The translations under genes and the position numbers were made by a program. From Bodo saltans (lineage: Eukaryota; Euglenozoa; Kinetoplastea; Eubodonida; Bodonidae): a stretch of 22,967 nt of DNA. The notes beneath the pieces are model-generated. The model saw only the letters and a program-made list of their open reading frames with translations, ran no database searches and was not told the origin of the DNA. The stretch is from the NCBI GenBank assembly GCA_001460835.1, contig CYKH01000072.1, positions 1-22,967 on the forward strand. The letters are read 5' to 3'. Positions within the stretch are counted from its first letter, which is position 1. Every line of letters starts with the position of its first letter. Of the stretch, positions 15,175 to 22,967 are shown piece after piece.

Positions 15175-18000
15175 ATGGCGGATGATGTTGTACAGCAATG
15201 TTTGTCGTTAGAATGGGCGTTCGGCCTCAACAAGGACTTCAAAGGCGTCGTCCACAACTTATCCGACGGAACACGTAAGGCGATCTTCTACGTCATTGCG
15301 CACACAGCTGTCATCTACGATATCAACAACCACACACAGCGTCTGCTGCAAGGCCATCGCAACCCAATTGTGGCCTCATGCTGCAGTAGCAGCCGCCGCT
15401 TCGTTGTCACCGCGGATGCGGGAGAAGATAGCGTCATGATTGTGTGGGATACCTTTTCGTACCTGCCCCTCAAGACGATCCCTGTGCATGGACACGGAGG
15501 CGTTCTGGCGTGCGACATCAGCAGCGACGGTATGTACGTGGCGACCCTCAGCAAGGAGACGCCTCAACGCATCTCGCTATGGGCGTGGACGTCGGATGCG
15601 GTGGAGATCGAGCCGGAATTTACCGCCGATGTCACCGCCACAGACGAACAAAATGTCATTCGTTTCAACCCCGATGATGCACGATTGGTGGTGACAAACG
15701 GAACACGTCGAGTTATTTTCTGGAGCTGGGCGGAAGGCTCCTGGAAGTTTTATTCCCCGCCCGTGACTGCCAAAGAGCTCAAACAGGCCGTGGGCAACTT
15801 CACTCAGAGTATTTTCATCCCTGGCACCAGCATGGCTGCCACCGGCACGGTAGACGGCGATGTGTTGCTTTGGGATCGTCTGAAGACAGACAAGATTAGT
15901 AAGGACACCGACATGATGATTCTCAAGGTGGTCCGTGTGCACAACGGCGGCGTGACGTACTTGGGCACTGTGGGGAACTACGTTGTCACCGGAGGCTTGG
16001 AGGGCTTCGTTCGTTTCTTAGACCAAAAACTTCGCATCGTTGCGTGGTTCGAGGAGCTCAACGGTGGACCAGTGATCAGCGTCTCCTTCGATAGACACAT
16101 CAATGAGGACAACATTGCTGCCACCGCCTCGTCTACTGGCGCAGGTACCGCAGCCGATGGGGCTGAGTTTTCATGCCCGGACTTTGTTGTGTCTACAGCC
16201 AACGCGATGATCATCGACGTCCCTGCTCGTGCGTTCTCTAGCACCGACCCTGAGATCCAACGAGGTCGCCTCTTGGTGCAAGGTCAGGACCAGCCTATCA
16301 TGTGCGTGGCCGCTCACCCCACACTGCCCCGCCTCGCCATCGCCGGCTACAGTGGCAATTTACACTTATGGGAGTACACCACACGCAAGGTGCTGTTACT
16401 TTCCATTTTCCGCAATCTGTTAGTTCACTCCATTGCCTTTGACCCCAAAGCCATGTACCTTGCGGTAGGCTTCACGAACGGAATTGTGAAGATCCTTGAT
16501 GCGAACAGCTTAGAGGAAGTGCAGAGCTTCCGTCCCAAGACACCCGACTGCGTCACGATGATTCGATTCTCCCACGATTCACATTTCTTTGCGACTGCGG
16601 ACGCAGAGGGCTGTGTCGGTTTGTACAAGTTTACTCACCGTGCACAGGACCCTCGTAAGCCTATTGAGTGGGTCTACGTGGGTCGCCACAGAGCACACCG
16701 TGCAGCTGTCACAGGCCTTCAGTTCGGTGTCGTGCCGTACGGCGACGCGCCTCGTCTCTTATCTCTAGGCGAGGACAAACGGTTGGTAGAGTACAACTTA
16801 GTCGACTCTGACATCGAGTCGGGGCTGCGTGTACGTTGCGCGCACAAAGTCACGCAGGGCGCTATTCCCACCTCCCTTCTTTGGACGCAGGATCAACTGC
16901 TCGACGAAAAGAATATGCCTAGACCCAGAGAGGGAAAGAGTGCGGCCCAAGCTGACACACTTCTTTTCGCCTCCAATGAATACAAACTAAAGCTGCACGC
17001 GTCTGACATGACAAGACAATGTATCAAAACAGTCTTAGGCCCTACCTTTGGCGGTCCACTGAATCAAGTCCTCCTTGTCCCTGGGCAGGCGGGCGGCAAC
17101 GGCGCTGCGGCAACAGGCAGATGCCTTGTATACTCCACCAACGAGAAAGTCGTGGGTCTTATTCGCCTTCCCCTGGACGGCAACCCCAGGAGTGGTATGG
17201 GCCTTCTAGCCCACCCATTAGAGATCACGTCCATGTGCGTCTCGCACGATGGTCGCTACCTGTTTACTGCCGGTGGCCGAGACCACAGCGTGCTGCAATG
17301 GGCCATCGACGGTGAGTCTCTTGTCGTCGATGATGGTAGAAACGTTGTGGAGCACTTTATCGATATTATCGAGGGTGGCCGTGAGGGCTCGTTCATGAAG
17401 GAGATCATCGATTATTTCTACTATGCACAGATTCGAGCTCAAGGCGAGGAGACGACTGCAAAGCGCAAGATTGTAGGAACGATCCCATTCACTCAAGTGC
17501 CTAACTTGATGCGTGCCCTTGGCTACTACCCGTCGAATAAGGAGGTGGCCCATATGACCTACGAGATCGATACACAGTTTGGGCAACCAGGTGGTAATGT
17601 CGATGGTATCGCCATCAACTTCGAAACCTTTGTTCGGCTGTACGTAAATCACAGACCGGTGTTTGGCATCAACAAGAGCAACATTGAGGCTGCGTTCGCT
17701 GCCATTGGGGCAGACCCTGTGACGGGCTTGATGGACCGTGATGTTCTGTTCCACTTCCTGCAACAACGCGGTGAGGCCCTTGAGGGCTATGAAGTAGAGT
17801 CTGCCTTGAAGAGCCTCCTTGGCGATGATGTTCAGTTAGAAATGCTAGAAGACAAAATTACGGCGAAGGCATTCGCAGAGAATCTTCTCGGATTCGAAGA
17901 TTATGAAGATGACGCGGCAGGTGGCGCAGTGGGTGGTGCTGCTGGCGGCGTGGATGATGCCGCTGGTGCAACTGGAGTCGACGACGAGGCACCGTTTTAG
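15175..18000 (+). CDS. CFAP251: CFAP251/WDR66-like WD40 and EF-hand flagellar protein
   Basis: The protein has 941 aa and starts with SLEWAFGLNKDFKGVV, close to the opening of human WDR66. AHTAVIYDINNHTQRLLQGH at 42-61, TADAGEDSVMIVWDTFSYLP at 79-98, and the later block around NFTQSIF also follow that family. WD40 blades run through about residue 730, forming two propellers. Then EIIDYFYYAQI (743-753) and a calmodulin-like pair of helix-loop-helix units (about 763-885) follow. The loops there (IDTQFGQPGGNVDG, GADPVTGLMDRD) lack clean canonical calcium ligands. A Gly/Ala/Asp-rich tail ends the protein. In Chlamydomonas and Tetrahymena CFAP251 is a subunit of the calmodulin- and spoke-associated complex at the base of radial spoke 3 and is required for normal flagellar beating. 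The organism should therefore have a motile 9+2 flagellum. Confidence 0.9.
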   Translation: MADDVVQQCLSLEWAFGLNKDFKGVVHNLSDGTRKAIFYVIAHTAVIYDINNHTQRLLQGHRNPIVASCCSSSRRFVVTADAGEDSVMIVWDTFSYLPLKTIPVHGHGGVLACDISSDGMYVATLSKETPQRISLWAWTSDAVEIEPEFTADVTATDEQNVIRFNPDDARLVVTNGTRRVIFWSWAEGSWKFYSPPVTAKELKQAVGNFTQSIFIPGTSMAATGTVDGDVLLWDRLKTDKISKDTDMMILKVVRVHNGGVTYLGTVGNYVVTGGLEGFVRFLDQKLRIVAWFEELNGGPVISVSFDRHINEDNIAATASSTGAGTAADGAEFSCPDFVVSTANAMIIDVPARAFSSTDPEIQRGRLLVQGQDQPIMCVAAHPTLPRLAIAGYSGNLHLWEYTTRKVLLLSIFRNLLVHSIAFDPKAMYLAVGFTNGIVKILDANSLEEVQSFRPKTPDCVTMIRFSHDSHFFATADAEGCVGLYKFTHRAQDPRKPIEWVYVGRHRAHRAAVTGLQFGVVPYGDAPRLLSLGEDKRLVEYNLVDSDIESGLRVRCAHKVTQGAIPTSLLWTQDQLLDEKNMPRPREGKSAAQADTLLFASNEYKLKLHASDMTRQCIKTVLGPTFGGPLNQVLLVPGQAGGNGAAATGRCLVYSTNEKVVGLIRLPLDGNPRSGMGLLAHPLEITSMCVSHDGRYLFTAGGRDHSVLQWAIDGESLVVDDGRNVVEHFIDIIEGGREGSFMKEIIDYFYYAQIRAQGEETTAKRKIVGTIPFTQVPNLMRALGYYPSNKEVAHMTYEIDTQFGQPGGNVDGIAINFETFVRLYVNHRPVFGINKSNIEAAFAAIGADPVTGLMDRDVLFHFLQQRGEALEGYEVESALKSLLGDDVQLEMLEDKITAKAFAENLLGFEDYEDDAAGGAVGGAAGGVDDAAGATGVDDEAPF

Positions 18001-18170
18001 AGTGTAAATGAGAGAGCAAGCAGCAGCGATACAAATGTACAACAAGGCAACACAACAACAAACACATTGTCCATGAAATTACCACGCGATCAAAAAAAAA
18101 AAAGGAAAGGAAGAGATGACGTTGTGAGAGCGACGTTGTTGTGTCGTGTTTGACCTCCAATTGAATCCAA

Positions 18171-18229
18171 AAACTTTTCTGGGTTTCTCACAACACACAG
18201 GAAAAAATCTTTTTTTAGCATCATCAAAA
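18171..18229 (+). promoter_or_regulatory. Two candidate acceptors for the FkbM-type gene
   Basis: A short pyrimidine run near 18174-18189 leads to ACAG at 18197-18200. A second run of T (18208-18216) leads to TTAG with the AG at 18217-18218, 11 bases before the ATG at 18230. Either use excludes the upstream in-frame GTG at 18146. Confidence 0.5.
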
Positions 18230-20056
18230 ATGAGCCGTGGGCTCTTGGCGGGAGGTTCAACAGTACTCTCCAGGCTCATCCTTAGTGTATTCGCAATCAT
18301 TTTAGTGTCTCTTGTCGTCCGAGTGCAGTACAACGAGACGGTAGAACTACGTCGACAAGTTGAGCAACTGAGCGCAGTGTCACGCAACTTACAGCAGCGA
18401 CTTGGCAGAGACACGAAAGTGCAACTTCCTACATCTACTAAAGAGACCCTAACGCCCCCTCCTGCGAAAGGGGCTGCTGCAACTGCTGCTCTATTGTCAA
18501 CGACCGTGACAGGGTCCCCTCCTCCAAAATTCTTGTCACAGGCAGCAGAGGATCCTTCGTTGCATCGTCCAGCGCTTTCCTCAACGTCATCGTCGTCCTT
18601 CTCCACGATTCACGACGAGCTTCAAGAAGCTGCGCTACAACATTTGTACTATTCACGGGGCGAAGGACGACTATTTCGCTCCCAGTTCGAGTCAAGGACT
18701 CGATCGCAATGCATACTACTCATCTGCAACGAACGAGGGTTGGCTGTACGCATACCAAACGTCACGGAGGGGTGTGAGTGCGTGTGCACCGGTGGATGGT
18801 CTGGTGCTGCATGCCAGGTACCTCCGCCTGGCAGCACGATGTCAACGTCCCCAACCGACCTGCTGCCACTGCACGACGTTGCTCCCCCACAGGTGGTCAT
18901 TCCACTCGACAGGGAAGATGTACCCGCGCCACCAGTGGACATCGCCCATGATGTTTTGAACGCTTGCAGAGCTGCTTCAATTGCCTACTTCAATGAACAT
19001 AGCCCAAAGGGTGAGTTTCGAAGCGACCGCGCAGTGGACCACCTTTGGAAGATTGCTTCGGAGTTGGTGCCTCCCTACTGCAGCACTGACAAGGAAAGGA
19101 TCGCAATTGTCGACATTGGGGCACATGTAGGGACAAAGTCATCTTTGTGGGCGGATCTGATCCTAGCAGGTGGACGCGAGCATCGTTGTACACCTGGGGA
19201 GCCCATTGCGGACGATAGCGTTGTGCTCCTGGTGGAGCCGAATCCACTCAACCTTTTGTCGTTGCGGCGGCGCGTCAACGAGGTCAGTGAGCTGGCAACC
19301 AGCAGTACTCGCAACGTCAATACGACTGCAAGAAACAACACCTCTGCCCCTTCCCCTCAACCACAACACGGCTATCGGCATCCTCACGGCTCAATTATCA
19401 TCGCTGAAGTTGCCGTCGCCCACTATGATGGTGACGGAGTGATGATGATTGATCTCGCCGCCAACCGGAACAAGAAGAGGGATGGCAATGAACGTGGCTA
19501 CTTGAGGCTGCCTCACGTGGGACTCAACACAACGAGCGGAGGCAGCAGTTCGGTTACTCGTCGCCGCAATGCCCCTGCAACCTCAGTGATGATGCGACAT
19601 GTAAGGACGAGCGTGCGTACCGTTGCATCTCTCCTTCGAGACGCGCTGCTGATCGGCTCCACTCGGTCAGCGCGTCCCATCACTACTGTTTCAATTCTCA
19701 AGATTGACGCGGAAGGACTTGACCCTTTGGTGTTGTACGGTGCGCATGAGATCTTGCCCATCACTCGTCTTGTCGTCTTCGAGTGCCACAAGCTTTGGCG
19801 GGAGCGTGGCGGCGCGCCATCAGGTGCTCCCGATGACGGAAGCTGGTGGCGCCTCAAGGAGGTGTTGGAGTACCTGGCGAAGCACGGGTTAGACACGTAC
19901 CTAGTCGGGCAATTCTTTTGGATCCCGATGACCCCGCCGCACTACTGGGCTGATGTCTACGAGGAGCAGTTGGGGTGGAGCAATTGCGTCGCATTACGCA
20001 AAGGCCATCCAATAATGAAAGCGTTTTCCGTACCGTCCCCATGCACGGTTGGCTAG
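18230..20056 (+). CDS. Type II membrane protein with EGF-like module and FkbM-family methyltransferase domain
   Basis: The ATG at 18230 gives 608 aa. Upstream in-frame codons from GTG 18146 cross the acceptor. Residues 11-32 are one hydrophobic segment, so the bulk is probably lumenal or extracellular. A short coiled coil (36-60) and a Ser/Thr/Pro-rich stalk to about 125 follow. Cys161, 166, 182, 184, 186 and 195, with the ending C-x-C-TGGWSGAAC, form an EGF-like module. Residues about 288-525 match the FkbM methyltransferase family: IVDIGAHVGTKSSLW (293-307, SAM motif I), VVLLVEPNP (331-339) and SILKIDAEGLDPLVLYGAHE (488-507). FkbM domains methylate sugar hydroxyls or similar small acceptors. 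A Golgi enzyme that O-methylates glycans is a reasonable inference. Inserts at about 357-382 and 415-455 enlarge the usual fold. Confidence 0.85.
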   Translation: MSRGLLAGGSTVLSRLILSVFAIILVSLVVRVQYNETVELRRQVEQLSAVSRNLQQRLGRDTKVQLPTSTKETLTPPPAKGAAATAALLSTTVTGSPPPKFLSQAAEDPSLHRPALSSTSSSSFSTIHDELQEAALQHLYYSRGEGRLFRSQFESRTRSQCILLICNERGLAVRIPNVTEGCECVCTGGWSGAACQVPPPGSTMSTSPTDLLPLHDVAPPQVVIPLDREDVPAPPVDIAHDVLNACRAASIAYFNEHSPKGEFRSDRAVDHLWKIASELVPPYCSTDKERIAIVDIGAHVGTKSSLWADLILAGGREHRCTPGEPIADDSVVLLVEPNPLNLLSLRRRVNEVSELATSSTRNVNTTARNNTSAPSPQPQHGYRHPHGSIIIAEVAVAHYDGDGVMMIDLAANRNKKRDGNERGYLRLPHVGLNTTSGGSSSVTRRRNAPATSVMMRHVRTSVRTVASLLRDALLIGSTRSARPITTVSILKIDAEGLDPLVLYGAHEILPITRLVVFECHKLWRERGGAPSGAPDDGSWWRLKEVLEYLAKHGLDTYLVGQFFWIPMTPPHYWADVYEEQLGWSNCVALRKGHPIMKAFSVPSPCTVG

Positions 20057-20139
20057 ACGTACACTTGTGTGCCCCTCCTTTCTTGTGTTTTGATTTGCTT
20101 TGTTGCGAAATCGTTTCGTTTCATTTTTTTAACTCGATG

Positions 20140-20217
20140 AGAGGTGCTTTGGTTACGCGCGACTTCCTTCATGTTTCTTGTTCGGCATGAAGGAACGCAC
20201 TTTTTACGTACCAAGAG
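20140..20217 (+). promoter_or_regulatory. Leader of the CDC25/ACR2-like gene with acceptor and perfect 10-bp hairpin
   Basis: T-rich sequence at about 20088-20130 ends at the AG at 20140-20141. Within the predicted 76-nt 5' UTR, TTCCTTCATG (20164-20173) is perfectly complementary to CATGAAGGAA (20186-20195) with a 12-nt loop. The stem-loop is seen directly; any regulatory role is inferred. Confidence 0.55.
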
Positions 20218-20637
20218 ATGTCTCAAAATAGCGAGGCCCCGAGGTACATCAGCCAGCCGGAGCTTGCTGAGCTCCTCACCAATAAGTCAACGAGTCAGAC
20301 CACCGCTGTGGTGGACTGCCGCGACGAAGACCGCAACGAGGGTGGGTGGGTGCGAGGTTCCATCCACTTTCCTTCGAAGAGAGCAACTCCTGACGCATAC
20401 GCTCAACTGTTTGCCTCTCTTACCCAATCGGGCATGAAGAGGGTCGTGTTCCACTGCATGCACTCACAAGTTCGTGGTCCTACTGGGGCCCGAAAGTTTG
20501 TGACGATGTTTCCTGCGCAGGCTCGAAATGGACTTGAAGTGCTGATCCTCGAGGGCGGCATTCAGGGCTTCTTCCGGTGGGCTGATGCAAACCACCGAAT
20601 GGAGCTCGTGGAACGAACCTCTCAATGCTTTTTGTAA
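20218..20637 (+). CDS. CDC25/ACR2-like rhodanese-fold phosphatase or arsenate reductase
   Basis: The protein has 139 aa, a single rhodanese domain. AVVDCRDEDRNEGGWVRGSI at 30-49 is the CDC25-type first motif, and FHCMHSQVRGPTGARKF at 78-94 holds the active-site loop HC(x5)R with Cys80 and Arg86. The HSQVRGPTGAR part closely resembles the plant CDC25/ACR2 protein and yeast and Leishmania ACR2 relatives. EVLILEGGIQGFFRWADAN follows as the standard closing block. Enzymes of this group reduce arsenate to arsenite with glutathione/glutaredoxin or dephosphorylate phosphotyrosine. The seven-residue-type loop (HCx5R) supports phosphatase or arsenate reductase chemistry rather than sulfurtransfer. The cell-cycle CDC25 regulatory N-terminus is absent. 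Confidence 0.85.
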   Translation: MSQNSEAPRYISQPELAELLTNKSTSQTTAVVDCRDEDRNEGGWVRGSIHFPSKRATPDAYAQLFASLTQSGMKRVVFHCMHSQVRGPTGARKFVTMFPAQARNGLEVLILEGGIQGFFRWADANHRMELVERTSQCFL

Positions 20638-20778
20638 ACAACAAGAAAAGTCACACTCGAGCTGCACTGATGATGAACGCTGCTCTATTGGTTGTTATCT
20701 AGTTGAGTTCTTATGTCTATTGGACATACCGCAGCACACCGTCTCTAACAAAACAAACAAAATAACGAATCAAAAGGA
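20638..20778 (+). promoter_or_regulatory. Short intergenic region with acceptor for the oxidoreductase
   Basis: A modest pyrimidine-rich stretch (about 20708-20730) leads to GCAG with the AG at 20733-20734, leaving a 44-nt A-rich 5' UTR before the ATG at 20779. Confidence 0.4.
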
Positions 20779-21816
20779 ATGACCACCGGCGTTGGATTTC
20801 TCGGAGCAGCTGGCATCGCTCGCAAAACGTGGGCCGCCCTGCACGCTGCTGGACTTCGCGTTGTGATCCTTGGCTGCCGTGATGTTGCTCGTGGTGAAAC
20901 CTTTGTCAACGAATGCGCTACGATCCTCAACATTCCTGAGGCCGATCGCCCCAAGGTGGTCGGAAGCTACGACGACGTAGTGTCTCATCCTGACGTGTCC
21001 GTTGTCTACATTCCACTTCCTGTCAGCTTCCGTGATACGTGGATTCGTGCGTGTGCCGCAAACGGCAAGCACGTTGTCTGCGAGAAGCCCCCTGCCCACA
21101 ACGCTGAGCAGCTCGAAGAGTGGATCGAGCTCTTGGCCATCAAGAACTTGATGTTCATGGACGGCACGATGCTGTCTCACGGCAAGCGCATCGAACACCT
21201 TCAAGCGCAGCTTCCTTCGTTGGTGGGTACGATCCGCCACATCCACCAAGAGTTCTGCTTCACTGCAAGTCCCGACGACATCCGACAGGACCCTGCTCTG
21301 GAACCCATGGGCGCCCTTGGTGACTTGGGCTGGTATGCCGTGCGCTACGCTCAGCACCTCCTGGGCGCCCCAAAGGTGGTCAGCGCCACGTGCGAGCGCA
21401 ATGAGAAGGGCGGCATCACAGTTGTGATTGCGTTGCTGCAGTACCCATGCGGCGCAACCCAAACTTTCCGTGTCGGTCTCAATTCTGCTTCGACACAAAG
21501 CATGCTCGTGACCGGCACCATTGCATGCTTGTCGTTGGACGACTTCTGCCTTCCCGTCGTGAGCGGCACCACTTCGTACGATATGCACCGCAACACCATC
21601 CGTAGCGTTGGATGCGGCGTTCCCCATGAGCGCCACGGGGAGACAATTGTGCTGGAGGAGGACAGCACTTTCCAAGAGGTGCAGATGTGGCGGGATGTCA
21701 CGACTGTTGTGACGACAGTTGGCCACGACCGTCGATGGTCTGCACTGTCATTGCAGACACAGAAGACCTTGGACGCTATCGTTGCAGCCCTCCCTCCGTT
21801 TGAGCCAAAGAAGTAA
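20779..21816 (+). CDS. Gfo/Idh/MocA-family NAD(P)-dependent oxidoreductase, plant At4g09670-like
   Basis: The protein has 345 aa. VGFLGAAGIARK at 5-16 is the Rossmann dinucleotide-binding motif, DDVVSHPDVSVVYIPLPVS at 65-83 is the conserved strand-turn, and GKHVVCEKPPAHN at 97-109 holds the family EKP motif with catalytic Lys103. MDGTMLSHGKR at 127-137 and GALGDLGWYAVRYA (178-191) match a group that includes the Arabidopsis oxidoreductase At4g09670 and dimeric dihydrodiol/xylose dehydrogenases. These act on sugars or trans-dihydrodiols with NADP(H). The substrate here cannot be read from sequence. No targeting peptide is visible, so a cytosolic location is likely. Strong preference for C-ending codons, like the 143-aa gene, suggests high expression. 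It makes a long antisense frame that is only a shadow. Confidence 0.9.
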   Translation: MTTGVGFLGAAGIARKTWAALHAAGLRVVILGCRDVARGETFVNECATILNIPEADRPKVVGSYDDVVSHPDVSVVYIPLPVSFRDTWIRACAANGKHVVCEKPPAHNAEQLEEWIELLAIKNLMFMDGTMLSHGKRIEHLQAQLPSLVGTIRHIHQEFCFTASPDDIRQDPALEPMGALGDLGWYAVRYAQHLLGAPKVVSATCERNEKGGITVVIALLQYPCGATQTFRVGLNSASTQSMLVTGTIACLSLDDFCLPVVSGTTSYDMHRNTIRSVGCGVPHERHGETIVLEEDSTFQEVQMWRDVTTVVTTVGHDRRWSALSLQTQKTLDAIVAALPPFEPKK

Positions 21817-22109
21817 ATACCGCACAAGAGGAAGCGACCTCCACTCAATTAGCTGTGACGATTCGATGTTTGTGTTCATATGCCCCTCACAACCTCAACA
21901 CACAATGGTCGCTGATGGTAAACTGTTGTGAGAGGTCATGATATCCTCTCTCTCTCTGCCTTTGTTGTTGTGAGATGACGTGGTGGGAGAAGAGAGCAAT
22001 GGGAGCACAAACAGAGAGAACAATGGCAAAGACTATGATGACTTCATTCGATGTTTTCTGTTAAGAAAAGAATTGGGTACTTTTTTTTACTTTTCCATTT
22101 CTTTTGTCG

Positions 22110-22247
22110 ATGACCACCTCTACCGACCACCCCACCATGGTGGTGCATGACGTGCACATATTGTCGCAAGATGAAGTTACGGTGGCACGACGACTCGAGC
22201 ACATTCCCCCTCCTGATGTAAACACATTCGCGATTAACCTATCGTGA
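22110..22247 (+). CDS. Possible 45-aa protein in the large intergenic gap (weak)
   Basis: The ATG at 22110 opens 45 codons of ordinary composition (MTTSTDHPTMVVHDVHILSQ, then a charged stretch, then IPPPDVNTFAINLS). It follows a T-rich tract directly. Against it, no AG lies between that tract and the ATG: the next AG is inside the frame at 22169-22170. An upstream acceptor at 21973-21974 would have to be used, placing a 29-codon upstream frame ahead of it. I do not recognise the product. Confidence 0.25.
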   Translation: MTTSTDHPTMVVHDVHILSQDEVTVARRLEHIPPPDVNTFAINLS

Positions 22248-22320
22248 AGAAGCATCTCGACAATAATGAGAGCTCTGTATGTGATTCAGTTGCAAGAGAC
22301 CTTTCCCTTACGGTTCACAC

Positions 22321-22355
22321 TGCTGTTCTAATCGTCGCTTTTCTCACACCATCAG
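22321..22355 (+). promoter_or_regulatory. Polypyrimidine tract and acceptor for the TRAPPC8-like gene
   Basis: TGCTGTTCTAATCGTCGCTT at 22321-22340 continues TTCTCACACC and ends in ATCAG with the AG at 22354-22355. It would leave a 117-nt 5' UTR before the ATG at 22473. Confidence 0.5.
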
Positions 22356-22472
22356 AAAGAAGCGTGTGCACAAAACTTTGTTCATATCGGAAACGAGGGG
22401 GAAAATAAAAGAAATCAAAACACAAACTTACACGCATCTTTACCCTACGCCTGCTGTCTTTCACTGACTTCA

Positions 22473-22967
22473 ATGCTTAGCAGTAGCCAACCCAACGCAC
22501 GGTCCTGGATGGAGGAGCGATTCCTTCAGCCTGTCGTGATGGTGGCGGCCTCTGAGGAAGCTGATCGCATCGTGTTAGAGAATGGCATGGACACGCCGCA
22601 ACTACTACGGCCATTTGCCGTGGTGACGGAGAACTTATTCGCACGCATCGGGGATCGTAGCGAAGTGTCCGTCGTGAAGAACTTCGCTGCCCGGCTGGTG
22701 CGGCCGGAGTGCCTTCGGGAAATGGACCCACGCAGCCGAGGAGAACATTTCCTCTCATTTTTATCTGAGGTCTCAGATGCAGAGTTTGGATACGGAGAAC
22801 AGCTAGACATTGCGCTCAACGCTATTTTAGGCCAGACGAATATCTCTGATCCAAAGTTGGATACCCTCCAAGCCTCCATATTGCTTCAACGCTCCTTCCC
22901 AGCGTGGCAATCCACGTTTGTTCAAGACTACTGCAGCATGGTGCGGTGCTCCTATTTTGATACCATC
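22473..22967 (+). CDS. TRAPPC8/Trs85-like protein, N-terminal 165 codons (runs off the window)
   Basis: The frame is open from ATG 22473 to the last base, 165 codons, so the gene is partial at its 3' end. Residues about 16-50 (RFLQPVVMVAASEEADRIV, then GMDTPQLLRPFAVVTEN) parallel the opening of TRAPPC8, which in human reads as a 'SFVPQVAVL ... ELLKPF' block. VVKNFAARLV also matches the next conserved piece, and PAWQSTFVQDY fits the later conserved 'W-x-F' region. TRAPPC8/Trs85 is the subunit specific to TRAPPIII, which activates Rab1/Ypt1 in ER-Golgi traffic and autophagy. The assignment rests on short matches in the N-terminus only. Confidence 0.65.
   Translation, partial: MLSSSQPNARSWMEERFLQPVVMVAASEEADRIVLENGMDTPQLLRPFAVVTENLFARIGDRSEVSVVKNFAARLVRPECLREMDPRSRGEHFLSFLSEVSDAEFGYGEQLDIALNAILGQTNISDPKLDTLQASILLQRSFPAWQSTFVQDYCSMVRCSYFDTI

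Larger units (their letters stand above)
21817..22472 (+). other. 656-bp intergenic region, the longest without a firm gene
   Basis: The region holds two pyrimidine tracts with no clear gene after them: 21953-21970 (CT-rich, followed by TGAG and the AG at 21973-21974) and 22081-22107 (T-rich, first AG only at 22169-22170). A third tract near 22321-22346 with the AG at 22354-22355 fits the TRAPPC8-like gene. Two short frames (21975-22064 and 22110-22247) are discussed separately. No tRNA or other RNA gene is recognisable. Confidence 0.5.

Noticed and set aside
17218-17766. Antisense frame of 182 codons
   Set aside because: It lies inside the well-supported CFAP251 gene and shows no domain.
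18146-18229. 28-codon N-terminal extension of the FkbM-type protein from GTG
   Set aside because: It crosses two AG acceptors and would place the membrane anchor unusually far in.
20770-21726. Antisense frame of 318 codons on the minus strand
   Set aside because: It lies entirely across the Gfo/Idh/MocA gene, whose biased third codon positions keep the opposite frame open. No family features are visible, and all other genes are on the + strand.
21925-21950. GAGAGG/CCTCTC inverted repeat as a terminator or attachment site
   Set aside because: Only six base pairs, at the edge of a CT-rich splice tract; bacterial-type terminators are not expected here.
21975-22064. 29-codon frame beginning directly after an AG
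   Set aside because: It is very short, Met/Thr-rich and has no recognisable features. It is kept only as a possible upstream frame.
1-22967. CRISPR arrays, insertion sequences, retroelements
   Set aside because: No regularly spaced repeats, transposase or reverse transcriptase motifs, or terminal inverted repeats were seen. The only direct repeats are the 330/332-bp and 28-bp tandem pairs.

Overview
The window looks like nuclear DNA of a flagellated kinetoplastid-type protist, most plausibly a free-living bodonid (inference, not proven). All supported genes lie on the + strand, none needs an intron, and gaps are mostly 140-330 bp. Most gaps hold a pyrimidine-rich tract followed by a first AG a short way before the next ATG. 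That is the layout expected for polycistronic transcription with spliced-leader trans-splicing. The gene content agrees: a kinetoplastid-like mitoribosomal uL24m, a divergent eIF3f, and a motile-axoneme protein (CFAP251).

Layout. 55-2073: a mono-ADP-ribosyltransferase-fold protein with an unusual beta-rich N-terminus. 2076-2737: a tandem direct duplication (330 bp + 332 bp) carrying a trans-splice acceptor and a mitochondrial presequence; only the second copy is joined to the body of a bacterial-type elongation factor P (2648-3343). 3576-3752: a small possible CX9C protein. 3965-6448: an unrecognised 827-aa protein. 6743-9991: a long coiled-coil protein, with a 28-bp tandem repeat in its leader region. 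10259-11419: mitochondrial ribosomal protein uL24m. 11724-12974: a DGAT2-family acyltransferase. 13282-13713: a small, strongly codon-biased, probably mitochondrial membrane protein. 14044-14979: an eIF3f-like MPN protein. 15175-18000: the flagellar calmodulin-and-spoke-complex protein CFAP251/WDR66. 18230-20056: a type II membrane protein with an EGF-like module and an FkbM methyltransferase domain. 20218-20637: a CDC25/ACR2-like rhodanese. 20779-21816: a Gfo/Idh/MocA oxidoreductase of a plant-like type. 22473-end: the N-terminus of a TRAPPC8/Trs85-like vesicle-tethering protein.

The genes do not form one pathway, as is normal for a kinetoplastid directional cluster. Three products are probably mitochondrial (EF-P, uL24m, the 143-aa protein); EF-P and uL24m both concern organellar translation. 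The most unusual feature is that two separate tandem duplications (2076-2737 and 6623-6678) each copy a potential 3' splice acceptor just upstream of a gene. In the first case a mitochondrial targeting presequence is copied as well, leaving an orphan 'presequence plus tail' ORF.
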